Part shown: piece after piece, positions 50,639-61,182 of the stretch
How the letters are laid out: each line of letters opens with the position of its first letter
Numbering within the stretch: position 1 is the stretch's first letter
Source: Desulfovibrio sp.
GTDB lineage: Bacteria; Desulfobacterota; Desulfovibrionia; Desulfovibrionales; Desulfovibrionaceae
Assembly: GCA_024683955.1 (NCBI GenBank)
Contig: JAIKXS010000017.1
Location: forward strand, 1 to 64,000
DNA: 64,000 nt
Direction: 5' to 3'
The notes under the pieces: model-generated
Seen by the model: the letters and a program-made list of their open reading frames with translations, nothing else
What the model was told of the DNA's origin: nothing
Database searches by the model: none
Program-made: the position numbers and the translations under genes

Positions 50639-50827
50639 CGTACCACAAGCCGGAACAGGATCAAAGAGTTTCCGGTATTAACCGGCTGTACGGATATTCT
50701 TCAAAGGCAACCTTCCTCCCGGTGGATTCTCATCGGTCCATCTTCAACATGCGGAGGAGTGCACGGGTATCGCAAGAGGCCCGCACCCGGGAAGCCGAAC
50801 AGGATACACCGAGTATTCGCCATACAA

Positions 50828-50854
50828 AAACGCCCCTGAAAAACAGGGGCGTTT
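50828..50854. terminator. Terminator downstream of pgk
   Basis: AAACGCCCCTG AAAAA CAGGGGCGTTT. Confidence 0.8.
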
Positions 50855-50876
50855 CCGTCTTAAGGGGGATGATGTC

Positions 50877-52040
50877 CTAACTCCGGTCCTCCAACGCGGC
50901 AATGGCCGGCAAGACCTTTCCTTCAAGAAGCTCAAGGGAGGCTCCGCCACCCGTGGAAATATATCCCATCTTCGAGGCCAGATTGTATTTTTCAACGCAG
51001 GCAACCGAATCTCCACCGCCTACAACAACAAAGGCCTTTGAGGCGGCAAGGGCCTCAGCCAGGGCGACAGTTCCCTTGTGAAAGGGTTCGATCTCAAAGG
51101 CTCCCATAGGGCCATTCCAGACAACAGTCTCTGCGCTAGCCAGCACATCCGCATACGTCTTCTCTGTCTTCGGGCCTATATCAAGGATCATTTCATCGGC
51201 GGGTATGGCGTTAACATCAACAGTACGAGGGCTCTGACCCGCAGCAAATTCTTTGGCCGTCACAACATCCACCGGCAGGGGCATCTGCACGTTCTTGGCT
51301 TTTGCCAGGTCAAGAATTTTCCGTGCATCTTCAAGAAGATCAGGCTCACAGAGGGATTTTCCTACCGCCACCCCACGGGCCGCAAGGAAGGTATTGGCGA
51401 TACCACCGCCAACGATCAGAATATCCACTTTTTCCAGAAGATTGGTCAAAACACCGAGCTTGGTCGAAACCTTGGCACCACCGATAATAGCGGCCATCGG
51501 ACGTTTGGGACTGCTCAAAACTTTGGAAAACGCTTCAACCTCATTAACCATAAGAGGACCTGCGCACGCCACCTTGGCCTTGCGGACGGCGCCTTCCGTT
51601 GACGCCTGAGCCCTGTGGGCGGTACCAAAGGCGTCCATCACATAGACATCACCGAGGGCGGCAAGCCTTTCGGCAAGGGATGGGTCATTTTTCTTTTCGC
51701 CCTTGAAAAAACGGATATTTTCGAGAAGCATGCACTCCCCGGGCTTCACCTTGCAGTCCTCTATCTTGCCTGCCACAGAGACAGGTATCTGCAACGCGTC
51801 CGAAATAGCCGCCGCAACAGGTTTCAACGAAAACTCCTCTGCATATTCCCCTTCGGTCGGACGTCCCAGATGCGACAGAAGAATCACACCGGCCCCCTTC
51901 TCAAGAGCCATCTTGACCGTGGGAAGAGCCGCACGGATTCGTTTATCGTTGGTGATGACCCCGTTTTTCATGGGGACATTGAGGTCCTGTCGTATGACAA
52001 CTGTCTTGCCCTTCACATCAAGATCTGCGAACTTCTTCAT
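50877..52040 (-). CDS. pgk: Phosphoglycerate kinase
   Basis: DLDVKGKTVVIRQDLNVPMKNGVITNDKRIRAALPTVKMALEKGAGVILLSHLGRP; VGGGDSVACVEKYNL. Confidence 0.98.
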   Translation of the reverse strand: MKKFADLDVKGKTVVIRQDLNVPMKNGVITNDKRIRAALPTVKMALEKGAGVILLSHLGRPTEGEYAEEFSLKPVAAAISDALQIPVSVAGKIEDCKVKPGECMLLENIRFFKGEKKNDPSLAERLAALGDVYVMDAFGTAHRAQASTEGAVRKAKVACAGPLMVNEVEAFSKVLSSPKRPMAAIIGGAKVSTKLGVLTNLLEKVDILIVGGGIANTFLAARGVAVGKSLCEPDLLEDARKILDLAKAKNVQMPLPVDVVTAKEFAAGQSPRTVDVNAIPADEMILDIGPKTEKTYADVLASAETVVWNGPMGAFEIEPFHKGTVALAEALAASKAFVVVGGGDSVACVEKYNLASKMGYISTGGGASLELLEGKVLPAIAALEDRS

Positions 52041-52079
52041 AATTTTTTCCAGCATAAACCCCGTCTTGTACAACGAGAT

Positions 52080-52104
52080 GGAAACGCTGCCTCCGTGTTT
52101 TTCC
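52080..52104 (-). promoter_or_regulatory. Copy 3 of the dispersed 25-nt leader element (GGAAAAACACGGAGGCAGCGTTTCC)
   Basis: 39 nt upstream of the pgk ATG at 52040; same core and same arm spacing as copies 1 and 2. Confidence 0.55.
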
Positions 52105-52231
52105 TCGATTTCCGTCCCCCGTGGCGCACTCATGCCCAGAACAGACAAAGGCCGTTACGCGCGGAAGGCCAGTTTTCAATACAACGACTCGGCCTTGCGG
52201 GCAAAAAAGGTGAACATCCCATTCGACGCCC

Positions 52232-54223
52232 TTACGAAAGAAGGCGCTTGGCCTCCTCAAGCACGTGGTCAACAGTAAAGCCGAAATGTGCCGCACAATC
52301 CTTCGCCTTGGCTGAAAGACCAAAGGAATCCATGCCGATCACACTCCCGTCAAGACCTACATACTTCCACATGTAATCAGATTTGGCGGCTTCTATCGCA
52401 ACCCGGGCGCGCACGCTCTTTGGAAGGACCTCTTCTTTCCACGCTTCATCCTGTTCGTCGAAGAGCTCACAGGAAAAAAGCGAAACAAGACGAATCCGGC
52501 GACCCTGATCCGTGAGTGCCGTATAGGCCTCAAGAGCCAGTTCCACTTCCGAGCCTGTCGCAAGCAGAATGAGTTCCGGCGTGCCTTCACAATCACGCAA
52601 AATATACCCTCCCTTCTCCATGGATGAGAACATCACGGCATCTCGGGAGTAAAAAGGTAATGTCTGACGGGAAAGCACAAGACAGGACGGTTCCTTTCTC
52701 TCAATGGCAAGTTTCCAGGAAACGGCCATTTCCACCGAATCACAGGGTCTGTACACCGTCAGGCCGGGAATGAGTCTGAGTCCGGGAAGCTGCTCCACCG
52801 GCTGATGGGTCGGGCCGTCCTCACCGACGAAAATGGAGTCGTGCGTGAAGACATATATGACGTGTGTCCCCATAAGCGCGCTCAGGCGCAGGGCGTTTCT
52901 CGCCTGGTCCGAGAAGGACAGGAATGTCCCTGCATAGGGAATAAATCCGCCATGCTGAGCCATGCCATTCATGATACAGGCCATTCCGAATTCCCGTACG
53001 CCGTAAGAAATGTAGTTACCGGAAAACGAGTCTTTTGAAAGGAGGACAGATGAAGGCGTCTTTGTTCCCACAGATCCCGTCAGATCAGCTGACCCGCCGA
53101 TCAGCTCGGGCAACTGGCCTGTCAGGAAGGAAAGACATTTTTGCGATGACTTCCGTGTGGCAAGGCTTTCCTTGTCCTCCATACTTTTGACGATAAGACT
53201 CTGCACAAGGTGATCCCAGTCTTCGGGAAGAAGAGCGTTTGTGCGGCGTTCAAATTCATGGAAAAGATCGGGGTACGATTCGGCATAGGCCGCATACAGT
53301 TTCTTCCATGTCTCTTCCTGACGTTTTCCAAGTTCTCTGGCGTCCCAGGCCTGATAAAAATCCTTCGGAATCTCGAAAGGCGCATACTCCCATTCATAAG
53401 CGGCTTTTGCTTTGGCAATGCTCTCCGGAGAAAGAGGGGAACCGTGACATTTTGCGCTGTCCTCTTCCGGAGCCCCGAAGCCGATGTGCGTCTTGCAGTA
53501 AATTAGGGTCGGACGTGCAAGATCCGACTGAGCCTCTTTCAGCGCCCGGTCGAGTGCCTTGGCATCGTGTCCGTCAATGGGCCCCAGAACCTGCCAGCCG
53601 TATGACTTGAAACGACGGCACACATCGTCCGTAAACCAGCCGTCAACGTTTCCGTCAATGGAGATGCCGTTCGCATCGTAATACACAATAAGCCGTCCGA
53701 GTCCCCATGTTCCTGCAAGCGAGCAAGCCTCGTTTGTGACCCCTTCCATCAGGCATCCGTCACCGCAAAAACAGTAGGTAAAGTGGTCTATAAGAGGGAA
53801 ACCGGGACGGTTGAAGGTCGAAGCGAGCATGCGCTCGGCAAGGGCCATTCCGACGGCCGAAGAAAGCCCCTGACCAAGGGGGCCAGTTGAGATCTCCACG
53901 CCGGGGGTAACCCCGAATTCGGGATGGCCTGGCGTTTTGGATCCAAGCTGACGAAAGGCCTTGATGTCATCAATGCTCACATCGTAGCCTGTCAGGTGCA
54001 AAAGACCGTAGAGCAGCATAGATGCGTGCCCGTTTGAAAGAACAAAACGGTCCCGGTCAATCCAGGAAGGATCCGCCGGATTATGTTTCAACCCATGACG
54101 CCAGAGGGATTCAGCCATATCAGCCATGCCAAGGGGCGCCCCGGGATGACCTGACTGAGCGTTATTGATGGCATCAATGGCAAGAACCCTGAGGGCATTG
54201 GCCAATTGTCTACGAGTCGGCAT
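52232..54223 (-). CDS. tkt: Transketolase
   Basis: LANALRVLAIDAINNAQSGHPGAPLGMADMAESLWRHGLKHNPADPSWIDRDRFVLSNGHASMLLYGLLHLTGY. Confidence 0.98.
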   Translation of the reverse strand: MPTRRQLANALRVLAIDAINNAQSGHPGAPLGMADMAESLWRHGLKHNPADPSWIDRDRFVLSNGHASMLLYGLLHLTGYDVSIDDIKAFRQLGSKTPGHPEFGVTPGVEISTGPLGQGLSSAVGMALAERMLASTFNRPGFPLIDHFTYCFCGDGCLMEGVTNEACSLAGTWGLGRLIVYYDANGISIDGNVDGWFTDDVCRRFKSYGWQVLGPIDGHDAKALDRALKEAQSDLARPTLIYCKTHIGFGAPEEDSAKCHGSPLSPESIAKAKAAYEWEYAPFEIPKDFYQAWDARELGKRQEETWKKLYAAYAESYPDLFHEFERRTNALLPEDWDHLVQSLIVKSMEDKESLATRKSSQKCLSFLTGQLPELIGGSADLTGSVGTKTPSSVLLSKDSFSGNYISYGVREFGMACIMNGMAQHGGFIPYAGTFLSFSDQARNALRLSALMGTHVIYVFTHDSIFVGEDGPTHQPVEQLPGLRLIPGLTVYRPCDSVEMAVSWKLAIERKEPSCLVLSRQTLPFYSRDAVMFSSMEKGGYILRDCEGTPELILLATGSEVELALEAYTALTDQGRRIRLVSLFSCELFDEQDEAWKEEVLPKSVRARVAIEAAKSDYMWKYVGLDGSVIGMDSFGLSAKAKDCAAHFGFTVDHVLEEAKRLLS

Positions 54224-54666
54224 GAAAACTCCTTACTTCTCTCATACGGTTGACACACTACGTTCTGCCCGTCACACGCAACATCGCCGGAGAAAATTCC
54301 CTCATCAAGCCTTGCCTTCAGGCTCATGTTTCTCCTGGGCCGGCATCTCCGTACGGTTGCACACTGTCAGAACCTTCCTCTCCGCGCCCCGTCATCATGA
54401 CCTCAGGGGCACAGATTACCGGACGCGCGGCGTTTTCATCTCGCGCATGCTGATTCCTCTGTCAGGGAATGCCAGATCACGGGCAGGAAGGGGCATGCAC
54501 TCCCTGCTGTGCCGCATACGTAGCACGTTTTGAATCAGGGAAGCAGCAGCCGGAAGACGGTGTGCTCCCGTTGCGAGACGGGCTGCACACGGACCTAACG
54601 CCACATCTCGAAAAAAACACCTTGCTTAAGAAAACTGACACGGGCAAAAAAGGCGGACAGATACTG

Positions 54667-55359
54667 TCAGCGGGCATGTGACCAGGTCAGACATGACTTC
54701 CTGCGGACAGGTTTTGGCGCTGCGAAGCGGGAAAGGCTTTCCGAATAGGGTTTATGGCCGAAAAAAGAAGATCCCGAAACCAGGATATCGGCACCTTGCT
54801 CCACAAGTGCAGCACAGTTTTCGGGCGAAACACCGCCGTCAACCTCTATGGCAATATCAGGGAATCCGCTTGTTTCAAGAAGGGAACGGCAGGCTGCGAT
54901 TTTCTGCAGGGAGCGTGGCAAAAAGGACTGGCCGGAAAAGCCGGGATTCACGCTCATAATAAGCACAAGATCAAGGACATCAGCAATCCAGGGAAGAACA
55001 GAAAGATCGGTTGCCGGATTGAGGGCAATACCGGCCTTGACTCCGCGCTGACGAATAGCCTCAAGCGTCCGCTCTATGTGGGTTTCAGCCTCGGCATGGA
55101 CCACAAGCAGATCCGCACCGGCATCGACAAAGTCGTCTATGTAGCGGAGAGGATCGCGAACCATAAGGTGGACGTCAAAAAAGAGAGAGGAGCGGGAACG
55201 CAGACTTTTGATCACCGGCGGCCCGAAGGTAATATTGGGCACAAAGGCGCCGTCCATGACATCCAAATGAAGCCAGGAGATTCCCGCCTCAGAAAGTGCA
55301 TCTGTTTCTTCAGCAAGAAGTGCAAAATCGGCGCTCAGAAGCGATGGAGAAAGAATCAT
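54667..55359 (-). CDS. rpe: Ribulose-phosphate 3-epimerase
   Basis: LSPSLLSADFALLAEETDALSEAGISWLHLDVMDGAFVPNITFGPPVIKSLR. Confidence 0.97.
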   Translation of the reverse strand: MILSPSLLSADFALLAEETDALSEAGISWLHLDVMDGAFVPNITFGPPVIKSLRSRSSLFFDVHLMVRDPLRYIDDFVDAGADLLVVHAEAETHIERTLEAIRQRGVKAGIALNPATDLSVLPWIADVLDLVLIMSVNPGFSGQSFLPRSLQKIAACRSLLETSGFPDIAIEVDGGVSPENCAALVEQGADILVSGSSFFGHKPYSESLSRFAAPKPVRRKSCLTWSHAR

Positions 55360-55721
55360 TTGTTCCTCCGCGGCCCCTGAAGAAGGTCTTTGACACGCTG
55401 CAGATCACGCTGCAGGTCATTGAGAAAGTGCTTATCGGGAACAGCCACCAGCTGCTCCGGAAAATCCTTGTCCTGCACGGCGCTTCCGTCAAGGATGCGT
55501 CTGGCCCCTTCAATGGTCATACCCTGCTCGTGGAGAAGCTGCTTGATACGTCTCAAAAGGGCAAGATTCTCTTCGGAATAGATGCGCTGGCCCTTATCCG
55601 TCCTGACAGGATCGAGCTGCGGGAATTCCGTCTCCCAGAAGCGCAGCACATAGGACTTTAACTGCAGAAGTTCCGCGGCCTCACCTATACGGTAGGTTTT
55701 TCCGCCCATTCTCCCCCCCAC
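55356..55721 (-). CDS. MerR family transcriptional regulator
   Basis: KTYRIGEAAELLQLKSYVLRFWETEFPQLDPVRTDKGQRIYSEENLALLRRIKQLLHEQGMTIEGARRIL. Confidence 0.92.
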   Translation of the reverse strand: MGGRMGGKTYRIGEAAELLQLKSYVLRFWETEFPQLDPVRTDKGQRIYSEENLALLRRIKQLLHEQGMTIEGARRILDGSAVQDKDFPEQLVAVPDKHFLNDLQRDLQRVKDLLQGPRRNK

Positions 55722-55727
55722 TACATG

Positions 55728-58115
55728 CTAAATACGTACGCCCAGCACCGACTGCAGCTTATTTGCCACATTGGTGCGCTCCTTATCCACTTCGCTGTCT
55801 TTCAGGGTCTTCTTGGCGTGTCTGAACGTTAGGCGGAAAGACAGATGCTTGTCGGTCTTTCCTTCCGGCTCATAAAGAGAGACAAAGGCGATGTCTTCGA
55901 TAAGAGGATTTTTCTGCGCCCGTATGGCATCGATGACAGCACCAACAGTGAGTGAGGCATCGCCAATGACCGTAATGTCGCGCCGCACCGGCGGGAACGA
56001 GGGCAGCGGGGTAAAATGCACGCGAACACTCTCGGCCAGACGTTTCACCTCTTCAAGATCAATCTCACAAAGCCACACCGGTTTCTGCGCAAGATAGATA
56101 TCGGCGATCTCCGGGCGCACACGCCCCATGCACCCTATGGACGCGTTTCCAAGCTCAAGACGGACAGCAGGGACAAGATAGGGATGGTCCTCTTCAGGGA
56201 CAAAGCGCACCGTGCCAAGATGCAGGAAGGAGGCGAGATGCTCAACAAGACCGCGCAGATCGGAATATTCAAAATCGGCCGCTGTGAATGGCCATATGTC
56301 TTCGTTGCGCAGCCCGTGGAGCAAAATGCCGAGCATGCCGGTTTCGACCGCTCCCGTTTCACTTGATTCGTCCTTTGAAAACACATGGGCGAGTTCAAAA
56401 AGCCTGATACTCTGTGCTCCCTGAGCCAAATTGTTCCGCAGCGACTGCAAAAGTCCCGGAGCAATAGTCGTACGCAACACATTCTGATCCGAAGAAAGAG
56501 GATTCATGATGGCAATACGATTTTCGGCCGGAAGATTCAGAGCATCAAGGTCTTTCTGTCCGACAAAGCTGTAGTTGATGCACTCATTGAGACCAAGCCC
56601 TGCCCCCCAGTGACGCACACGGAGCCAAAACGAAAACTCTGACTCGGGTCTGCCGCTTCGGTCAAGGGAGAATTCCATGGGGGGGAGAACCGGTGCGATG
56701 TTATCGAGCCCGTGAACACGGCCGATCTCTTCTACAAGATCAGCAGACCGGGTAATATCGGGCCTCCATGAAGGCTGCGTGACTTTCCAGACAGGTTCCG
56801 TATCCTCCACCGGGCACCCTATACCTTTAAGCACCTTGAGGGCAAAATCCTTCCCTAAACCGACACCAAGGAGTTCGTCAGCGGAGGATGGATCGTACAG
56901 TATCTTCGCAGGCACAAAGGGCTTGGCCTCGCTGGCGTTCAGAGTCGAGGATGCCACCCCTCCTCCGAGAGAGGCGATCATGGAGCACGCCCTGTCAAGA
57001 GCCCATATGGTGCGCTGCTGATCAATTCCGCGCTCAAAACGGAATGAGGATTCCGAGGAAAGTCCCAGTCTGCGTGACGTCTTTCTGATGGAGCCCGGAT
57101 GGAAGACCGCGCTCTCAAGAAACACACGTTTTGTCGTGGCCGTGATCTCACTCTCAAGGCCTCCCATAACACCCGCCAGCGCCACAGGGCGCCTGGCATC
57201 GCAGATACAGAGATCACGGGAGGTAAGAATACGTTCCTGGCCGTCCAGTGTCACAAAGGGCTCGTTCTCGTGCGCCCTGCGCACATGGATCTCCCCTCCC
57301 TGCAGGGCATCATAGTCAAAGGCGTGAAGAGGCTGTCCGCATTCCATGAGAATATAGTTGGTGACATCTACGATATTGGAAATGGGACGTACGTTGCAGG
57401 CCTTGAGCCTGTACCGGATTTTTGCAGGTGAAGGAGCAACCGTCAGGCCCGTGATCACGCGCCCTGCGTAGAGGAAGCAGCCATCTCCATCGTCAATGGT
57501 GATGGGAACCTCGCAGCCTTCTCCCTTGGCTGAAAGCGGCAATTCCGGCACGGCAAACGGCAGGTGAAAAGCCATGGCCGTCTCGCGGGCAAGACCAAGG
57601 ACCGAAAGGCAGTCAGCCCTGTTAGGCGTAATGGAGAGATCAAGCACATCGCTGTCAACGTCAAGAACATCAATCAATCTCTGGCCCGCCTTCGTCTCCT
57701 CGGGAAGGACCATAATCCCCGTATGGTCATCGGAAAGCCCCAGTTCCCGTTCCGAACAGATCATCCCATGCGACGGCTGACCACGCAGCTTCGATTTTTT
57801 GATCTTAGTTCCATCGGGCAAGACGGTTCCCACGGTGGCCACGCAGACCTTCTGTCCGGCCGCCACGTTAGGGGCCCCACACACAATATCAAGAAGGGCT
57901 TCGCCGCCCACATCCACCTTGCAGCAGTGTAGATGATCGGAATCCGGATGCATGGTGCACTCAACAACGTGGCCCGTCGTAATGGCGGCAAGGTGAGCAA
58001 AGGGATGGGTAAGCTCTTCAAGCTCAAGACCAAGCATGGTCAGCTTATCCCCTAGCGCCTCCGCGCTGCCCTCATAAGGTGTAAATTCCCGAAGCCAAGA
58101 GAGTGGAAGAAGCAT
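55728..58115 (-). CDS. pheT: Phenylalanyl-tRNA synthetase beta subunit
   Basis: MLLPLSWLREFTPYEGSAEALGDKLTMLGLELEE...HPDSDHLHCCKVDVG. Confidence 0.98.
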   Translation of the reverse strand: MLLPLSWLREFTPYEGSAEALGDKLTMLGLELEELTHPFAHLAAITTGHVVECTMHPDSDHLHCCKVDVGGEALLDIVCGAPNVAAGQKVCVATVGTVLPDGTKIKKSKLRGQPSHGMICSERELGLSDDHTGIMVLPEETKAGQRLIDVLDVDSDVLDLSITPNRADCLSVLGLARETAMAFHLPFAVPELPLSAKGEGCEVPITIDDGDGCFLYAGRVITGLTVAPSPAKIRYRLKACNVRPISNIVDVTNYILMECGQPLHAFDYDALQGGEIHVRRAHENEPFVTLDGQERILTSRDLCICDARRPVALAGVMGGLESEITATTKRVFLESAVFHPGSIRKTSRRLGLSSESSFRFERGIDQQRTIWALDRACSMIASLGGGVASSTLNASEAKPFVPAKILYDPSSADELLGVGLGKDFALKVLKGIGCPVEDTEPVWKVTQPSWRPDITRSADLVEEIGRVHGLDNIAPVLPPMEFSLDRSGRPESEFSFWLRVRHWGAGLGLNECINYSFVGQKDLDALNLPAENRIAIMNPLSSDQNVLRTTIAPGLLQSLRNNLAQGAQSIRLFELAHVFSKDESSETGAVETGMLGILLHGLRNEDIWPFTAADFEYSDLRGLVEHLASFLHLGTVRFVPEEDHPYLVPAVRLELGNASIGCMGRVRPEIADIYLAQKPVWLCEIDLEEVKRLAESVRVHFTPLPSFPPVRRDITVIGDASLTVGAVIDAIRAQKNPLIEDIAFVSLYEPEGKTDKHLSFRLTFRHAKKTLKDSEVDKERTNVANKLQSVLGVRI

Positions 58116-58254
58116 CGTTTAGTTCCTTATCTGAAAAGTGTGAGGCAAAAACAACAAAACTGAGGACGAGGCATGTATTCGAACGTTCAGGCAAAAAAAC
58201 CGGAAACGCCCGTAATGAACATGCAGAACGGCGGACATCGCCCGTACGGACAAG

Positions 58255-58605
58255 TCAAAAATGCCATGCCGGCTTCGCGCTCCCGGAAGCCGGATCTGGC
58301 AGGGGACGTACATCCCCATCCCTGTCATCATACCGCCCGTAGGCGCCTCCCGGGAGGCGTTTATGCGGTGCCTTGGGCTTTGGCTGGCTGTCGATGGTGT
58401 TTCCGTACGCGTCTGTGTAGCCCATGCCCCCCTCTGCAGTACGGCCGAAGGAACCGGTCGAAGGAAGGCCTTCTGAGGGCCGCGGGCCTCCCGGAGCCTC
58501 AGTTCCCGAATTACGCGGGGTATAGACGCTGCCGGCCATGCCTTCGGCAGCGAAACAGAGTCCCAGGAGAAAACAGAAGGAAAAAAGACAACAAATACGG
58601 CGCAC
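58255..58605 (-). CDS. Small secreted hypothetical protein between pheS and pheT
   Basis: MRRICCLFSFCFLLGLCFAAEGMAG signal peptide; Gly/Pro-rich mature region; located inside a normally adjacent gene pair. Confidence 0.55.
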   Translation of the reverse strand: MRRICCLFSFCFLLGLCFAAEGMAGSVYTPRNSGTEAPGGPRPSEGLPSTGSFGRTAEGGMGYTDAYGNTIDSQPKPKAPHKRLPGGAYGRYDDRDGDVRPLPDPASGSAKPAWHF

Positions 58606-58617
58606 GAGAGGCGGTCC

Positions 58618-59655
58618 CTAGTACGAAAACTGCGTTAAAAAGCGCAGGTCGTTTTCAAAAAACATGCGCAGATCCCCGATACCGTATTTCAGCATGGCGA
58701 TGCGCTCAACGCCAAGACCAAAGGCAAATCCGCTGACGTCAGCCGGATATTGTACGGCCTCAAAGACAGCGGGATCAACCATACCGCACCCAAGGATCTC
58801 AACCCATCCGGTTCCCTTGCACACGCGGCAGGTCTCCCCATCGGTATGGCCGGCCCCTCCGCAGAGAAAACAGGAAATATCCACCTCGGCGGAAGGCTCG
58901 GTAAAGGGAAAGAAACTCTGCCTGAAACGGACCTCGGTTCTGGGACCAAAAACACCGCGCACAAATGCCGTCAAAAGACCACGCAAATGCGCCATCGTGA
59001 TACCGTGGCCAACCATAAGCCCTTCCACCTGATGGAACATGGGGGTATGGGTCAGATCGCTGTCCCGGCGGTAGACCTTTCCGGGGACAACGACAGCCAG
59101 CGGGGGCTTTTCCTTCAGCATGGTCCGTACCTGCACAGGAGAGGTATGCGTGCGCATGAGAATGGAATCCGTGATATAGAGGGTATCCTGCATATCACGT
59201 GCAGGATGCTCCGGAGGCATGTTCAACGACTCAAAATTATAGTGGTCGATCTCAACCTCGGGCCCCTGGGCAATATCAAACCCAAGACGGCCGAAAATGG
59301 AACAAATCTCTTCCATGATAAGCGTATCGGGATGAAGGGAACCCTTCCACGGTGCACGTCCGGGCAATGAAGCATCAAAACGGGCCAGGGAAGCCGCCTC
59401 CCTTGCGGCCGTGAGAGCAGCTTTCTTTTCGTCAAAGAGTCGGTTCATCTCCTCCTTGACGACATTGGCACGCTGTCCGAGCTTCGGTCGCTCTTCAGGG
59501 GGAAGATTGGGCAGCGTACTCATAATATCTGCGAGGCGACCCTTACGCCCCAAAAATTCAATGCGCAATGCTTCAAGAGCCTCAAAAGAAGAAGCCTGGT
59601 CCAGACCTTTCTGCAGTTCTGGTGCCAGGCTTTCCAGTGCGGGTATACGATCCAT
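58618..59655 (-). CDS. pheS: Phenylalanyl-tRNA synthetase alpha subunit
   Basis: [56 protein letters not shown]. Confidence 0.98.
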   Translation of the reverse strand: MDRIPALESLAPELQKGLDQASSFEALEALRIEFLGRKGRLADIMSTLPNLPPEERPKLGQRANVVKEEMNRLFDEKKAALTAAREAASLARFDASLPGRAPWKGSLHPDTLIMEEICSIFGRLGFDIAQGPEVEIDHYNFESLNMPPEHPARDMQDTLYITDSILMRTHTSPVQVRTMLKEKPPLAVVVPGKVYRRDSDLTHTPMFHQVEGLMVGHGITMAHLRGLLTAFVRGVFGPRTEVRFRQSFFPFTEPSAEVDISCFLCGGAGHTDGETCRVCKGTGWVEILGCGMVDPAVFEAVQYPADVSGFAFGLGVERIAMLKYGIGDLRMFFENDLRFLTQFSY

Positions 59656-59731
59656 GGAATCCTCGTGCCTTTGTACGGCGTTCGATGCATTAGGGGACGG
59701 GCAGCCAAGCTGCCCGTCTGCACTCTTAAAC

Positions 59732-60085
59732 TTACTTCAAGGCAGCTTTGGCCATTTCAACCAGAGCAGCGAAATCTTCCTTCTTATACACGGCAAGATC
59801 GGCTAAAACCTTACGGTCCAGGGCAATGCTAGCAGATTTTAAGCCATGCATGAAGCGGCTGTAAGAAAGACCGTTCAAACGGGCACCTGCGTTAATGCGC
59901 AAAATCCAAAGGGTACGGAAATCACGTTTACGCGCTTTGCGACCTACAAATGAATTCTGCAGGGAGCGTTCAACGGCCTCGCGTGCAGTACGGTACAAAC
60001 GGCTGCGGCCTCCGCGAAACCCTTTCGCAGCGGCCAGATATTTTTTATGACGACGATGACTGGCAAGTCCTCTCTTGACACGCAT
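59732..60085 (-). CDS. rplT: 50S ribosomal protein L20
   Basis: [43 protein letters not shown]. Confidence 0.99.
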   Translation of the reverse strand: MRVKRGLASHRRHKKYLAAAKGFRGGRSRLYRTAREAVERSLQNSFVGRKARKRDFRTLWILRINAGARLNGLSYSRFMHGLKSASIALDRKVLADLAVYKKEDFAALVEMAKAALK

Positions 60086-60178
60086 TGGTGTACCTCCTTT
60101 CATCATCCAGGCGGAGGAAAGCCCGATGATGAGCAAAAAATCCTGAAGCTAAACTTTTCAGTGACCCAGCAGCCGCCA

Positions 60179-60376
60179 CTATCCGTTGGGCAGCTGGCGA
60201 CGCACAGATTTCATATTGGCGCTGTCAACAAGGGCCACTTTACCAAGACGCATTTTACGTCCGGGGGCCTTCTTGGTCAGGATATGACGCATATTCTGAC
60301 GGCGACGACGGTATTTGCCGCTTCCGGTCAACTCAAAACGCTTGGCTGCGGAACGGCGTGTTTTAATCTTGGGCAT
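60179..60376 (-). CDS. rpmI: 50S ribosomal protein L35
   Basis: MPKIKTRRSAAKRFELTGSGKYRRRRQNMRHILTKKAPGRKMRL. Confidence 0.99.
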   Translation of the reverse strand: MPKIKTRRSAAKRFELTGSGKYRRRRQNMRHILTKKAPGRKMRLGKVALVDSANMKSVRRQLPNG

Positions 60377-60636
60377 GAAAAACTCCTTCCACGTTAAAAA
60401 TCCGTAAGGCAATGCCTTTGGGATACCATCAACACAACTGACGGGGAGGATCGTATTCAAAAACCCGATCAGGGCAACGAACACCTCCACCTATCCCTAA
60501 GACCGAATGGCAGGGAAAAAACATAGCAACAAAGAGCGCGGGCAAATATATACACCTTGAAAGAAAAGGTCAAAGCACACGCGCATAAATGCTGCCGGAT
60601 GAAGCCATAAGAAACTTCGTACAGGAAACAGGGGGA

Positions 60637-61182
60637 CTACTTTTTCGGAACGAGAAGCATCTGAAGCGTACGTCCCTCCGCACGTGCCTCCTGCTCCACC
60701 TTTGCCACGTCTTCAAGATCCGTGACAAAACGTGTCAAGATATCCTGACCCCGATCCTTATGGACAATTTCACGACCACGGAAAAACACAGTGATCTTGC
60801 AGCGGTCACCGTCCTCAATAAAACGACGAATATGCCGCAATTTTGTCTCATAGTCATGATCATCGGTCTTGGGACGAACCTTGATCTCCTTGATCTGAAC
60901 GACGCTTTGACGTTTTTTGGCTTCCTGCTTTTTCTTCTGCTGTTCGTAGCGGTATTTGCCAAAATCCATGATACGGCACACTGGGGGATCACTGGTGGCA
61001 GCGACCTCAACCAGATCAAGGCCGGCTTCCTTGGCTTTCTCGATGGCCTCATTGCGGGATAAAATCCCCAACTGTTCTCCATCGGCCCCTATGACCCGCA
61101 CCTCACGCGCACGAATCATCTCATTACGGCGAGTTCCGTCCTGAGGAACATCGCGTCTGGGTCTTAAATTAGGAGAAGCTAT
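60637..61182 (-). CDS. infC: Translation initiation factor IF-3, probable AUA start
   Basis: [37 protein letters not shown]...; homologous-looking NEMIRAREV preceded in frame by [18 protein letters not shown] back to ATA at 61182-61180, with GGAGGA 7 nt upstream. The only in-frame ATG (61119) would remove the N-terminus. Confidence 0.85.
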   Translation of the reverse strand: MASPNLRPRRDVPQDGTRRNEMIRAREVRVIGADGEQLGILSRNEAIEKAKEAGLDLVEVAATSDPPVCRIMDFGKYRYEQQKKKQEAKKRQSVVQIKEIKVRPKTDDHDYETKLRHIRRFIEDGDRCKITVFFRGREIVHKDRGQDILTRFVTDLEDVAKVEQEARAEGRTLQMLLVPKK

